64,000 nucleotides of DNA from Nocardia australiensis (lineage in GTDB: Bacteria > Actinomycetota > Actinomycetes > Mycobacteriales > Mycobacteriaceae): contig NZ_JAJFZM010000001.1 in NCBI RefSeq assembly GCF_020733705.1, positions 992,001 through 1,056,000 on the forward strand, given 5' to 3'. The translations under genes were made by a program, and so were the position numbers. Below are positions 27,716 through 36,614 of this stretch, in pieces. The notes under the pieces were generated by a model. The model was not told the origin of the DNA and ran no database searches. It worked only from the letters and a program-made list of their open reading frames with translations. Position 1 is the first letter of the stretch. Every line of letters starts with the position of its first letter.

Positions 27716-29328
27716 GTCTGTCACCGGGGCTGCTGCCCGTACTCGCGCCGCTACCGGTCCTGGTGCCGTTGCTCGGCGCCGCTGTGACACTGATCTTCGG
27801 GCGCAATCCACGGACCCAGCGCACAGTGCTGCTTGTGGTGCTCGGCAGCGTCGTGGCGATCTGCGGGCTGCTGCTGTACCTGGTCGACCGTGATGGCACC
27901 ACCGCACTACAGGTCGGCGGCTGGCAGACACCGATCGGCATCACGCTGGTAGTGGATCGGCTGTCGGCGGCGATGCTGCTGGTGTCGGCGATCGTGCTGT
28001 TGTGCGTAGCGATATACGGCTCGGGCCAGAACATTCGCGACGGTGACGAACGGCAGCCGACATCGATCTACCGGCCCACGTATTTGGTACTCACCGCCGG
28101 GATTTGCGTGGCCTTCCTGGCCGGGGATCTGTTCAACCTGTTCGTCGGCTTCGAAATCCTGCTCGCCGCATCCTTTGTGCTGTTGACCGTCGGCGCGACC
28201 GCGGACCGGGTCCGCGTGGGCGTCGGCTATGTGATGGTCTCGATGGTGTCGTCACTGATCTTCCTCACCGGCATCGGCCTGGCCTACGCGGCCACCGGGA
28301 CACTCAATCTCGCGCAGTTGGCGATTCGAATGAGTGAGGTGCCCAACGGGATTCGCACCGCCATCTACGCGGTGTTGCTGGTGGCGTTCGGTATCAAGGC
28401 TGCGGTGTTCCCGCTGTCGAACTGGCTGCCGGATTCCTACCCCACCGCGCCCGCGCCGGTGACCGCGGTATTCGCGGGATTGCTGACGAAGGTCGGTGTG
28501 TACGCGATTATCCGGACGCACACCCTGTTGTTCCCGGACGGCGGATTCGATTCGGTGCTGATGGTGTGTGGCCTGCTGACCATGCTGGTCGGCATTTTCG
28601 GTGCCATCGCTCAGAGCGACATTCGGCGACTGCTGTCGTTCACACTGGTCAGCCACATCGGATACATGATCTTCGGCGTCGGAATCGCCACCGAGGCCGG
28701 GTTAGCGGGGGCGGTATTCTATGTGGCCCACCACATTCTGGTGCAGACGGCGCTGTTCCTTGTGGTCGGTCTGATCGAACGGCAGGCGGGTTCGGTATCC
28801 ATGCGCCGGCTCGGCGGACTGGCGGCCGCGAGCCCGCTACTGGCGGTACTGTTCCTGGTTCCGGCTTTGAATCTCGGTGGCATACCGCCCTTTTCGGGAT
28901 TCATCGGCAAGGTCACCCTGTTGGAGGCGGGCGCGGCCGACGGCAGTGTGCTGGCTTGGATACTTGTCGCCGGTGCGGTGGTGACCAGCCTGCTCACGCT
29001 GTATGTCGTGGCCAGGGTGTGGAGCAAGGCATTCTGGCGTGATCGCTCCGACGCCCCCGAGGGCCACCTCACTGCCGCGAAACCGCCTACCCTGGTGGAG
29101 GATTCGACCGTCGTGCGCTACGACGAACGCGTCGACCCGGGACGGATGCCGGTGCTGATGGTCACCTCGACGGCGGCGCTGATCGCGGTCGGGCTCAGCC
29201 TGACCGTGCTCGCCGGCCCCATTCTCGACATCGCCGATCGCGCCGCCGCGGACCTGCACAATCCGGCGGTATATATCGGTGCGGTGCTGGGCAATTCGGA
29301 CCCCGACCGGCCCGGGCCCGCGCGATGA
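27712..29328 (+). CDS. mrpD: Mrp antiporter subunit D
   Basis: A 538-residue NuoM/N-like proton-channel subunit with about 14 membrane segments. Conserved charges are visible in LFNLFVGFEILLAASFVLL (Glu) and in FGIKAAVFPLSNWLPDSYPTAPAPV and LLTKVGVYAIIR (Lys). The TTG start overlaps the mrpC stop by 4 bases; the stop overlaps the mrpE start as ATGA. With MrpA it forms the ion-translocating core. Confidence 0.95.
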   Translation: MSLSPGLLPVLAPLPVLVPLLGAAVTLIFGRNPRTQRTVLLVVLGSVVAICGLLLYLVDRDGTTALQVGGWQTPIGITLVVDRLSAAMLLVSAIVLLCVAIYGSGQNIRDGDERQPTSIYRPTYLVLTAGICVAFLAGDLFNLFVGFEILLAASFVLLTVGATADRVRVGVGYVMVSMVSSLIFLTGIGLAYAATGTLNLAQLAIRMSEVPNGIRTAIYAVLLVAFGIKAAVFPLSNWLPDSYPTAPAPVTAVFAGLLTKVGVYAIIRTHTLLFPDGGFDSVLMVCGLLTMLVGIFGAIAQSDIRRLLSFTLVSHIGYMIFGVGIATEAGLAGAVFYVAHHILVQTALFLVVGLIERQAGSVSMRRLGGLAAASPLLAVLFLVPALNLGGIPPFSGFIGKVTLLEAGAADGSVLAWILVAGAVVTSLLTLYVVARVWSKAFWRDRSDAPEGHLTAAKPPTLVEDSTVVRYDERVDPGRMPVLMVTSTAALIAVGLSLTVLAGPILDIADRAAADLHNPAVYIGAVLGNSDPDRPGPAR

Positions 29329-29864
29329 GCCGGGATTCGGTCGTCCGGGTCGGTGTGCTCGGCTGGCTCGCCGCCGTTTACCTCGCCCTGTGGGGCGATC
29401 TCAGCATCGCGAATCTACTGGCCGGGCTCGCCGTCGGCGCCATGATTATGTGGTCGCTGCCACTGCCCCGGGTGCCGATCGAAGGGTGGTTGCATCCGAT
29501 ATCGCTGATCGAACTCATCGTGGTCAGCGTGTATTACGCGCTCGAATCCAGCCTGCAGGTGGCCTGGTTCGCGATCCGTCCCGCACCACCACCGGTGTCG
29601 GGCGTGCTGCGCGTACGGCTGGACATCAAGTCGGATCTGGTGCTCGCGTTTTGCGCGGATGTGCTGAACCTGATTCCCGGCACCATGGTGCTCGAGATCG
29701 ACGCGCTACGCCGCAACGTCTACGTCCACGTCCTGGACGTGGGTAGCGAGGCGGCGGTGGACAAGTTCTACCGGACCACCCGGCGGCTGGAGCGATTGTT
29801 GATCGCATCGTTCGAGCGCCCCACCGACTGGCATCCGACCCCGCCCCCGGAGGTGAAACCATGA
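29325..29864 (+). CDS. mrpE: Mrp antiporter subunit E
   Basis: A 179-residue MrpE subunit with two or three N-terminal membrane segments (VGVLGWLAAVYLALWGDLSIANLLAGLAVG) and a soluble C-terminal domain containing LVLAFCADVLNLIPGTMVLEID, the MrpE signature. Both ends overlap neighbours by ATGA. It is required for assembly or stability of Mrp complexes in studied species. Confidence 0.93.
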   Translation: MSRDSVVRVGVLGWLAAVYLALWGDLSIANLLAGLAVGAMIMWSLPLPRVPIEGWLHPISLIELIVVSVYYALESSLQVAWFAIRPAPPPVSGVLRVRLDIKSDLVLAFCADVLNLIPGTMVLEIDALRRNVYVHVLDVGSEAAVDKFYRTTRRLERLLIASFERPTDWHPTPPPEVKP

Positions 29865-30121
29865 CCGTTGTCGCCATTATCGCGGCCGTGCTGTTGGTGG
29901 CCGCGGCCGTCATCACCAGCTTTCGCATACTCGCCGGGCCCAACACCCTCGACCGGGTCGTCGGCATCGATTCACTGGTCGCCGTCGCGGCCGCCGGGCT
30001 GGCGGTCTGGGCGGCCTACAGTGACGACACCGCGCTTGTCCCCGCCATTGTGGCGTTATCCCTGGTCGGGTTTCTCGGCTCGGCCGCTGTCGCTCGTTTC
30101 CGCGTTCGGGACGACCGATGA
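29861..30121 (+). CDS. mrpF: Mrp antiporter subunit F
   Basis: An 86-residue MrpF with three membrane segments and the family motif FRILAGPNTLDRVVGIDSLVAVAAAGLA. ATGA overlaps link it to mrpE before and mrpG after. Length and motif fit the family. Confidence 0.93.
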   Translation: MTVVAIIAAVLLVAAAVITSFRILAGPNTLDRVVGIDSLVAVAAAGLAVWAAYSDDTALVPAIVALSLVGFLGSAAVARFRVRDDR

Positions 30122-30450
30122 CCGGGTGGCAGTGGGTGTCGGCCGTACTGATCCTGTTCGGCTCGGTGTTGGCGCTGACGGCGTCGATCGCCATCGTCCG
30201 CTTCCCCGATACCCTGACCCGTATGCACGCCGCCACCAAGCCTCAGGTGATCGGCCTGATCCTGGTCCTCGAGGGCGCCGCCATCGAGTTACGCGGCCAC
30301 CGCAATGTCTGGATGCTCATGCTGGTCGGCCTGTTCACACTGCTCACCGCGCCCGTCATCGCCCACCTCATCGGCCGCACCGCTTACCGCGAACAGCGCC
30401 ATCGCGATGGACTGCTCCGAGTCAACCAACTCGGCGACGAGATCGACTGA
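30118..30450 (+). CDS. mrpG: Mrp antiporter subunit G
   Basis: A 110-residue MrpG with the motif IVRFPDTLTRMHAATKPQVIGLILVL and three membrane segments. It ends the mrp operon and stops 3 bp from the convergent PAP2 gene. ATGA overlap with mrpF. All six cistrons of a group-2-type mrp operon (A/B fused, C-G) are therefore intact. Confidence 0.94.
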   Translation: MTGWQWVSAVLILFGSVLALTASIAIVRFPDTLTRMHAATKPQVIGLILVLEGAAIELRGHRNVWMLMLVGLFTLLTAPVIAHLIGRTAYREQRHRDGLLRVNQLGDEID

Positions 30451-30453
30451 GCG

Positions 30454-31815
30454 TCAGGCCACCGACGGGGCGAGCGACTCGTCCGTTTGTGCGGGCCACT
30501 TGGCAAACCACGTCGCGTGGAAGGCCGCGGCCATCGCCGCCAGCAGCGCGAGCACAACAGTGCCAGCCAGCACCGGGTACTCGGCCATCGGGACGGCGAG
30601 GTAACGGTAGGAGATCAGTAGCCCAGTGAGGATCGCGACGCCGAAGGCAACCAACCGGACGCGCACCAGCCCCCAGCCGCGCTCGGGTTCGCGCAACGCC
30701 GATTCGACGGTGAGGCAGAGCACCGCACCCGCGACCAGATCGACGCCGTAGTGATAGCCGAAGCCGAGCGTCGCGGTCAACGTGGCGAGCAGCCAGAACG
30801 CGCCGCCCCAGCGCAACCAGACCGGGGCCCGCTCGCCGGTGATGTCGCGGCGGGTATGCAGGAATACCGACAGCGCCCACGCGGTATGCATGGACGGCAT
30901 GCAATTGCGCGGGGTGAAGGCATCGAACGGCAGCGGCGCCGGATTGCGGTCGATCGGAGGCAGCACACCCGGCCAGAAATTGCCGACCTGTAGGCCGTGG
31001 CCGTCCGCGCCGAACGCGAACATCGGACCGACCACCGGGAAGATCACGTAGATGACCGGCCCGAGCAGACCGAGCATCAGAAACGTCCGCACCAGATAGT
31101 GACTCGGCCACTGCCCGGTAGGAACCACCCTGCGCAACTGCCACGCCGCGACGACAATCGCCGCGACCGGCAATTCGATATAAACCCAGTGCAGCACCGC
31201 GTACACCGCCGGTCCGAGCGCGTCGACCACCCGGCCCATCACCCACGACGGGTCGCCGAGGGCATGGTCGGCGAGGATCACGTACTCGTCGAACACCATC
31301 GGACGGGTCAGCACGGTGACATTCAGCCAGACGTCACCGACCTTGGTCGCCAAGATCAGCAACGCGCCCATGGCGGCGGCGTGCAATGCGTTGCGTCGCT
31401 CGGTTCCGCTCCAGCGCAGCCAGGCGAACAGCGCGAGACCGGTCAGCACGATCACTGGACCGTTACCGAGACCGAACGGCTCCCCGGCCAGCAGCCGCAC
31501 ACCCGCGCACACCACATCGATGGCCACGGCCGCGCCGAGGGCAATGACGCGGTGCCGCATCGAAATACCGACCAGGGCGAGTACCAAACCCGCCCACGGC
31601 ACCGACATGGATTTCGGTGTCCCGGCGTAGTCGCTCCAGAGACTCTCCAGCGGCCCCTCGAACCCCTGACCGACGGCCACGATCTGGAGGGCGATCAGCA
31701 GGATCGGCACGGCGGCGACACCGAGTGCCACCCACACCCGGGCATGCCTGACACGCATCCGCGTTGGCGCATTTCCGACGCTGGCCCCCGGGTCTTCGAC
31801 AAGCACGTCGACCAT
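30454..31815 (-). CDS. PAP2-family membrane protein (AUR1-like)
   Basis: A 453-residue polytopic protein with a C-terminal PAP2 (inositol phosphorylceramide synthase-type) domain. The phosphatase signature is split as NCMPSMHTAWALSVFLH and GFGYHYGVDLVAGAVLC, with both conserved histidines; the first motif (KxxxxxxRP) is degenerate. Such enzymes transfer or remove phosphate on lipid head groups at the outer face of the membrane. Substrate unknown; a role in mannolipid or phosphoinositide envelope lipids is a guess. ATG 31815 lacks a Shine-Dalgarno motif; an in-frame ATG at 31761 is an alternative. Confidence 0.83.
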   Translation of the reverse strand: MVDVLVEDPGASVGNAPTRMRVRHARVWVALGVAAVPILLIALQIVAVGQGFEGPLESLWSDYAGTPKSMSVPWAGLVLALVGISMRHRVIALGAAVAIDVVCAGVRLLAGEPFGLGNGPVIVLTGLALFAWLRWSGTERRNALHAAAMGALLILATKVGDVWLNVTVLTRPMVFDEYVILADHALGDPSWVMGRVVDALGPAVYAVLHWVYIELPVAAIVVAAWQLRRVVPTGQWPSHYLVRTFLMLGLLGPVIYVIFPVVGPMFAFGADGHGLQVGNFWPGVLPPIDRNPAPLPFDAFTPRNCMPSMHTAWALSVFLHTRRDITGERAPVWLRWGGAFWLLATLTATLGFGYHYGVDLVAGAVLCLTVESALREPERGWGLVRVRLVAFGVAILTGLLISYRYLAVPMAEYPVLAGTVVLALLAAMAAAFHATWFAKWPAQTDESLAPSVA

Positions 31816-31883
31816 AGTAAACGGGGGATGAACGCCACCCCGCTGGCCAACTGAACGTCAGTCGACCTTCGGACGGTGAAAAC

Positions 31884-33029
31884 CTACTGGTTCAGCTCCT
31901 TGACCAGCGAGTCAACCACCGCGATCAGGTCGCCGTTGGCCGCCGCCGCGACCTTGCGCTGGCGCTGATACGACGCACCTCGCTCCGGAATCTCCGCGAC
32001 AAACCCGAGCTCGTCCGCGCACCTGAGCCGCCGGGCCGTCGGCTCCAAGCGGTTGAGCAGATCGGTCAGATCATCGATGACCAACCGCTCGTCGCCCTCC
32101 GCATCCACGATGACGATGGCGTCGAGCCCGTAACGGGCTGCCCGCCATTTGTTCTCCTGCACATGCCAGGGCGGCAGGGACGGCAGCAGCTCGCCGTTCT
32201 CGACGCGTTGATCGAGATCCACGATCAGGCAGTGGATGAACGCCGCCATCGCCGCCAGCTCCGCGCGGGTCGAAATACCGTCACATATCCGCACCTCGAT
32301 GGTGCCCCACCTCGGTGCGGGCCGAATGTCCCAGTGCATCCCGCCGAGCTGCTCGAATACCCCGGTCTTCATCTGGTCGTGCACGAAATGCTCGAATTGC
32401 GCCCAGTTTTCGAATTGGAACGGCAGGCCCGCTGTCGGCAACTGCTGGAACATCAACGTCCGATTGCTGGCGTATCCGGTATCCGCACCGGCCCACATCG
32501 GCGAGGACGCTGACAGCGCGAGCAGATGCGGATACGCGAGCAGCATCGAGTTCAGGATCGGAAAGACCTTGTCCCGGTGGGAAACTCCGACGTGCACGTG
32601 CACGCCCCAGATCATCATCTGGCGTCCCCACCATTGGGTCCGCTCGATCAGCTCGTCGTAATGCGGCGAGCGAGTCAACTGCTGCGCCGACCACTGCGCG
32701 AACGGATGCGTACCGGCGCAAAACAGATCAACGCCCAACGGATCGGCGGCGCGGCGAACGGCATTCATGGTGCCGCTCAGATCGTCGACCGCCTCGGCGA
32801 CAGTGTTGTGCACCCCGGTAACCAATTCGACGGTATTACGCAGCAACTCCTTGGTGACCTGCGGCGTGCCGTCGTAGGCGCGCAGATCGCCGACCGAATC
32901 GAACACAGCCGCAGCCGTATTCGACAGATCACGGGTCACCTTGTCGACTAGCGCGATCTCCCATTCGACGCCGATAGTCGGCCGGGGCGAACCTTCGAAG
33001 GGAACCCGCTCGATTCCTGCCCCGGCCAT
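31884..33029 (-). CDS. Carboxylate-amine ligase (GCS2/YbdK type)
   Basis: A 381-residue member of the glutamate-cysteine ligase 2 family, syntenic with M. tuberculosis Rv0433 next to sodC. The motifs TIGVEWEIALVD at the start, WGVHVHVGV with metal-binding histidines, and DIRPAPRWGTIEVRICD mark the ATP/Mg site. It forms a gamma-glutamyl or similar amide bond; the true substrate of this subgroup is not settled. I chose ATG 33029, 13 bp after the sodC stop; an in-frame ATG at 33083 would overlap sodC. It is downstream of sodC on the same strand, so probably co-transcribed. Confidence 0.9.
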   Translation of the reverse strand: MAGAGIERVPFEGSPRPTIGVEWEIALVDKVTRDLSNTAAAVFDSVGDLRAYDGTPQVTKELLRNTVELVTGVHNTVAEAVDDLSGTMNAVRRAADPLGVDLFCAGTHPFAQWSAQQLTRSPHYDELIERTQWWGRQMMIWGVHVHVGVSHRDKVFPILNSMLLAYPHLLALSASSPMWAGADTGYASNRTLMFQQLPTAGLPFQFENWAQFEHFVHDQMKTGVFEQLGGMHWDIRPAPRWGTIEVRICDGISTRAELAAMAAFIHCLIVDLDQRVENGELLPSLPPWHVQENKWRAARYGLDAIVIVDAEGDERLVIDDLTDLLNRLEPTARRLRCADELGFVAEIPERGASYQRQRKVAAAANGDLIAVVDSLVKELNQ

Positions 33030-33042
33030 ATCGGCACCGTGC

Positions 33043-33726
33043 CTACTGGATGACGGCGCAGGCGACGCGGCCGCCCGCGTCACCGGTTGCCAGCGTGGCC
33101 TCGTCCGGCCCGGCGGCGCCGTCGGCGCGGAGGTAGCGAGTGGGGATGTTGCCGAAGTTGTCGGCCCCGGCGTGAATCATCAGCGCCTTGTCCTTGATGT
33201 CGTCGAGCGACACCGTGTCGGTGGTGGTGACCAGCTTGGCGGTGCCATCGTTGCGTACCTCGAGCGAGGTCAGGTCACCGCTGGCCGGGTGCGAGGTCGC
33301 ACCGCCGACCTGTAGGTGCCCGCCGGCGGAGAGGAAATCACCCGCCGGGCCACCGGTGGGTGCGACCGAGTTGGCCTCGCACTTGCCGACCTGGTGGAAG
33401 TGCAGACCGTGGAAGCCGGGCCGCAGGCCGTGCGCCTCGACGGTGATCTGCAGGTGGCTGCCGTCCTGGACGATATTGGCGGTGCCGACGGAGGAACCCA
33501 CGGGATCCTTCAGGTCAACTTTCATGCCGGAGTTGCCCTCTGGGCTGCCGTGCTCGGTGCCGGATTCGCCTGCCGGAGCGGACGTACCGGTCCACACGGG
33601 CGGCGTTGTTCCCTGGACATCGCTCGCTTGCTCACTGTTGGAACATGCGGCGAGGCCGAAGACCGCGACCGCAAGCACCGGGGTAACAATCCGCCAGGAC
33701 GGGCGACGAGTTGTAGACGAGGCCAT
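33043..33726 (-). CDS. sodC: Superoxide dismutase [Cu-Zn]-type lipoprotein
   Basis: A 227-residue lipoprotein (lipobox GLAAC, Cys28) with a Ser/Gly/Glu-rich linker and a SodC domain. Copper ligands are visible in HGLHFHQ, GGHL and LMIHAGADNF, with the disulphide cysteines in GKCEAN and RVACAVI. The zinc loop is reduced: between the bridging His and the SHPASGDL motif there is no further His, so it may be a copper-only enzyme like that described for M. tuberculosis SodC. It detoxifies superoxide outside the membrane. ATG 33726 has AAGGAG 7 nt upstream. Orthologue of Rv0432 by position. Confidence 0.94.
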   Translation of the reverse strand: MASSTTRRPSWRIVTPVLAVAVFGLAACSNSEQASDVQGTTPPVWTGTSAPAGESGTEHGSPEGNSGMKVDLKDPVGSSVGTANIVQDGSHLQITVEAHGLRPGFHGLHFHQVGKCEANSVAPTGGPAGDFLSAGGHLQVGGATSHPASGDLTSLEVRNDGTAKLVTTTDTVSLDDIKDKALMIHAGADNFGNIPTRYLRADGAAGPDEATLATGDAGGRVACAVIQ

Positions 33727-33737
33727 CGTGGAACTCC

Positions 33738-33764
33738 TTTACGAGTACCGAGTTTACGAGTAAA
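33738..33764 (-). promoter_or_regulatory. Direct repeats upstream of sodC
   Basis: Two copies of ACTCGTAAA (minus strand; 33738-33746 and 33753-33761) lie 15 bp apart just before the sodC ribosome-binding site. The distal one is part of TTTAC-TC-GTAAA (33753-33764). The AAA of the proximal copy runs into AAGGAG. A regulator binding here would compete with transcription or translation initiation; its identity is unknown. Confidence 0.45.
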
Positions 33765-33855
33765 GCTCGGTGGACAGGTTCGTTACCGGACAAGATGATG
33801 CCACGCCCGCGATGTCGCGGGAGTGACCGGGCCGGACAGCTGCCGGCCTCAGACC

Positions 33856-34398
33856 TCAGTTACCCGTGACAACAACGGTCACTCCGGAACCCGAGTCACC
33901 GGCTCCGGTACTGCGCGCCACCGCGGTGGCGCCGAGTTCCTCGGCGATCTCCGTTGCCGCCTCATGCTCACCGGGCGTACTGCCATAGAACACAGTCGTT
34001 TTCGCCACATTTTCGCCAGTGAAGTTCCCGACGCCCGCGATCGTCCAGCCGCTGTCGGTGAGCTGGTTCGCGGTCCGCGACGCCAAACCGACGACGAGGC
34101 TGTTGTTCAAAACCCGAACCGGCAGGTCGTGACTCGCCGCGGCCGTGGTGGTCGTCGGCGAGGTGGTGGTTGTGGTGGACGCGGTCGTCTCCTCAGTCGT
34201 GGTCTGGACCACGGTAGAGGTCGCCGACGGCAATGCTGTCGCCGTATTGGTGTCCGACCCGCTCGCGTCCGTTGTTTCGGCGTCGGAACTCGACAACGAC
34301 ATCGCACCGAGACCTGCGAAGACAATCGCCAGCGCGATCAACACCATCGCCAGCGCTCGCAGCGGCGCTCCGCCGGAGGTTGGATTCGGGTAGCTCAC
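33856..34398 (-). CDS. LytR_C-domain membrane protein (VirR/Rv0431-like)
   Basis: A 180-residue membrane-anchored protein. After a short N-terminus comes one membrane helix ([23 protein letters not shown]), a Thr/Ser-rich low-complexity linker (residues about 40-90, [20 protein letters not shown]) and a C-terminal LytR_C domain ([35 protein letters not shown]). By position next to sodC it matches M. tuberculosis Rv0431 (VirR), which affects vesicle release and cell-wall organisation with LytR-CpsA-Psr enzymes. The domain faces the wall. The linker length differs between species and may be phosphorylated or glycosylated (inference). Confidence 0.9.
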   Translation of the reverse strand: MSYPNPTSGGAPLRALAMVLIALAIVFAGLGAMSLSSSDAETTDASGSDTNTATALPSATSTVVQTTTEETTASTTTTTSPTTTTAAASHDLPVRVLNNSLVVGLASRTANQLTDSGWTIAGVGNFTGENVAKTTVFYGSTPGEHEAATEIAEELGATAVARSTGAGDSGSGVTVVVTGN

Positions 34399-34432
34399 CT
34401 GCTCGACCCTAGTCTCAATTCCGGCGATGAGC

Positions 34433-34789
34433 TCATACTTGGAAGCCGAGCCGCCGCGCCGCCCTGGCCTTCTGTCTACTCGCCCGCAGCCTACGCAGCC
34501 GTTTCACCAGCATCGGATCAGCGGCAAGCGCCTCCGGCCGGTCCACTACCGCGTTGAGCACCTGGTAATACCTGGTCGGCGACAGGCCGAACAGTTCGCG
34601 AATTGCCTCTTCCTTGGCTCCGGCGTACTTCCACCACTTCCGCTCGAAGTCCAGGATCTCGCGTTCACGACGGCTGAGACCGTCACCGTCACCGTCGCCG
34701 CTGTGCGCCGAGTCTCCGACCGTCGCATCTTCGCTCGCGGAAGGGCTGCCCTGGATCGCGGAAAGATTTCGTGCCGCTGCGCCGTCCAT
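34433..34789 (-). CDS. DUF3263 protein (Rv0430-like)
   Basis: A 118-residue protein with a disordered acidic N-terminus ([11 protein letters not shown]) and a compact DUF3263 domain, [39 protein letters not shown], then a basic tail ([20 protein letters not shown]). The domain looks like a sigma-factor-like helix-turn-helix and could bind DNA. ATG 34789 is chosen because GAGGGAG lies upstream at good spacing. It is in the Rv0430 position next to the VirR-like gene, and divergent from def. Confidence 0.88.
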   Translation of the reverse strand: MDGAAARNLSAIQGSPSASEDATVGDSAHSGDGDGDGLSRREREILDFERKWWKYAGAKEEAIRELFGLSPTRYYQVLNAVVDRPEALAADPMLVKRLRRLRASRQKARAARRLGFQV

Positions 34790-34975
34790 CTTGCTCCCTC
34801 GCCGAGTAATCACCAGACGAAAAATGATGCTCATACGTCGCGGAATATTCAACCACGGGCTCTTGGGATTGCTGGATGTTCGTCACGGCGTGTTCGCTAC
34901 CAGTCGGCAACGCGTGTCGGCCAGTGCATCACACCCTCACGTTCCGCCGTCCGGCCCGCCCGCAATAATTGGGCT

Positions 34976-35566
34976 ATGGCAGTCCTTCCCATCGTGATCG
35001 TCGGCGACCCCGTTCTGCACAACCCGACCGAACGGGTCACCCAGTCGCCGGCCGAGCTGGCCGAGCTGATCGCGGACATGTACGAGACGCTCGACGCGGC
35101 CAATGGCGTCGGCCTCGCCGCCAACCAGGTGGGGGTGGGGCTGCGGCTATTCGTCTACGACTGCCCCGATGTCAGCGCGGACGGCAAGGCCACCCGCCGT
35201 AAGGGCGCGGTGGTCAACCCGGTGCTGGAAACCTCCGAGATTCCCGAAGGCATGCCGGATCCCGATGACGACGAAGAGGGTTGCCTGTCGGTGCCCGGGG
35301 AGCAGTTCCCCACCGGCCGGGCCGATTGGGCGCGCGTCACCGGCACCGATGAGCAGGGCGATCCGGTCGATATCGAGGGCAAGGGCTTCTTCGCGCGCAT
35401 GCTGCAGCACGAGGTGGGCCATCTCGACGGGTTCCTCTACGTCGACGTGCTGGTCGGCCGCAATGCGCGTGCGGCAAAGAAGACGATCAAACGGCAGGGC
35501 TGGGGTGTGCCCGGCCTGAGCTGGATTCCCGGCACGGTTGCCGATCCGTTCGGACATGACGACTGA
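34976..35566 (+). CDS. def: Peptide deformylase
   Basis: A 196-residue metalloenzyme that removes the formyl group from new proteins. The three PDF motifs are [10 protein letters not shown] (44-53), EGCLSVP with metal ligand Cys103, and QHEVGHLDG with His145, Glu146 and His149. Length matches the Gram-positive/actinobacterial type. No Shine-Dalgarno sequence precedes ATG 34976, so translation may be leaderless. The last 11 bases overlap the GNAT start. Orthologue of Rv0429c by position. Confidence 0.97.
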   Translation: MAVLPIVIVGDPVLHNPTERVTQSPAELAELIADMYETLDAANGVGLAANQVGVGLRLFVYDCPDVSADGKATRRKGAVVNPVLETSEIPEGMPDPDDDEEGCLSVPGEQFPTGRADWARVTGTDEQGDPVDIEGKGFFARMLQHEVGHLDGFLYVDVLVGRNARAAKKTIKRQGWGVPGLSWIPGTVADPFGHDD

Positions 35567-36563
35567 TACGCAGCGGCCCGACGAGTCGGCGGCCCCGCTG
35601 CCGGACATCCCCCTCGGGCACCGCGTGGTGCTGCGGTATCGGCTTCCCTCGGGTTATCCACAGCCGTTGACCGATGTGATCGGCGAGCTCGTTTCGCTGG
35701 ATCCGCCGACCGTGCGATCGGCGGACGGGCAGGTCGTTTCGGTCGCCGCGGATCGGGTGGTGGCGCTGAAACCGGTGGGGGCGAGGCCGATTCGCACCAG
35801 GGAGATCCGGGCGCTGGAAACCGCCGCGGCCAATGGCTGGCCGGGAATCGAACACGAGTGGATCGACGGCTGGCTGGTGCGTGCCGGACAGGGATACACC
35901 GGACGTGCGAATTCCGCTGTGCCGCTGGGTAATTCCGAGGGACCGGCCGCGCTCGACCCGGACACGCTGCGTCGCGTCGGCGAGTGGTTCACCGCGCATG
36001 GGCTGCCGCTGCAACTGCAATTGCCCGATCGTCTCGCGCCCGCACCGCCGGGCTGGCACACCTGGAACGAGACCATCGTGCTCGGCATCGATATCGATAC
36101 CTTCGTGCTCCCGCAGGGACCGTCGATGGTGCGGGTGAGTTCCGCCCCGGACGCCGCCTGGTTGGAAATGCATCGTTTTCGTGGTGAAGACCCCGCAGCG
36201 CAACAGGTTTCGGCCCCGGTGCCGGTACCGGAGGTACTGACCGCCGTACAGGATGGCGAGCTCGGGTTCGCCTCACTCGGCCTGCCGCGTCCGATCGCGA
36301 TCGGACGCGGCGCGCTGACCACCGCACCCGACGGCCGTCACTGGATCGGACTCACATGCGTCGCGGTCGGCGCGCAACACCGCAGGCACGGCCTCGGTTC
36401 GCTGGTCTGCGCGGAGCTGATCCGCTGGGGCCACACCCGTGGCGCGACACACGCCTACATCCAGGTCGAAGCCGGCAATACCGCGGCCCTCGCGATGTAT
36501 CGCGAGCTCGGTTTCCTCGAACATCACAGCTATCGGTACGCCGCACCGGAGGGCATTCACTGA
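35556..36563 (+). CDS. GNAT family N-acetyltransferase (Rv0428c-like)
   Basis: A 335-residue protein with an N-terminal barrel-like region (about residues 15-70, [37 protein letters not shown]) and a C-terminal GNAT acetyltransferase. The acetyl-CoA loop is [13 protein letters not shown] (Q/R-x-x-G-x-G/A) followed by [18 protein letters not shown]. It presumably acetylates a small molecule or protein amine. ATG 35556 overlaps the def stop by 11 bp, so the genes are translationally coupled; xthA follows after 51 bp. This def-GNAT-xthA order matches M. tuberculosis. Confidence 0.9.
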   Translation: MTTDTQRPDESAAPLPDIPLGHRVVLRYRLPSGYPQPLTDVIGELVSLDPPTVRSADGQVVSVAADRVVALKPVGARPIRTREIRALETAAANGWPGIEHEWIDGWLVRAGQGYTGRANSAVPLGNSEGPAALDPDTLRRVGEWFTAHGLPLQLQLPDRLAPAPPGWHTWNETIVLGIDIDTFVLPQGPSMVRVSSAPDAAWLEMHRFRGEDPAAQQVSAPVPVPEVLTAVQDGELGFASLGLPRPIAIGRGALTTAPDGRHWIGLTCVAVGAQHRRHGLGSLVCAELIRWGHTRGATHAYIQVEAGNTAALAMYRELGFLEHHSYRYAAPEGIH

Positions 36564-36614
36564 ATCGATCGTCCTGCGGTACAACGGACCCACACCCATT
36601 GCGAAGGAAGAATC

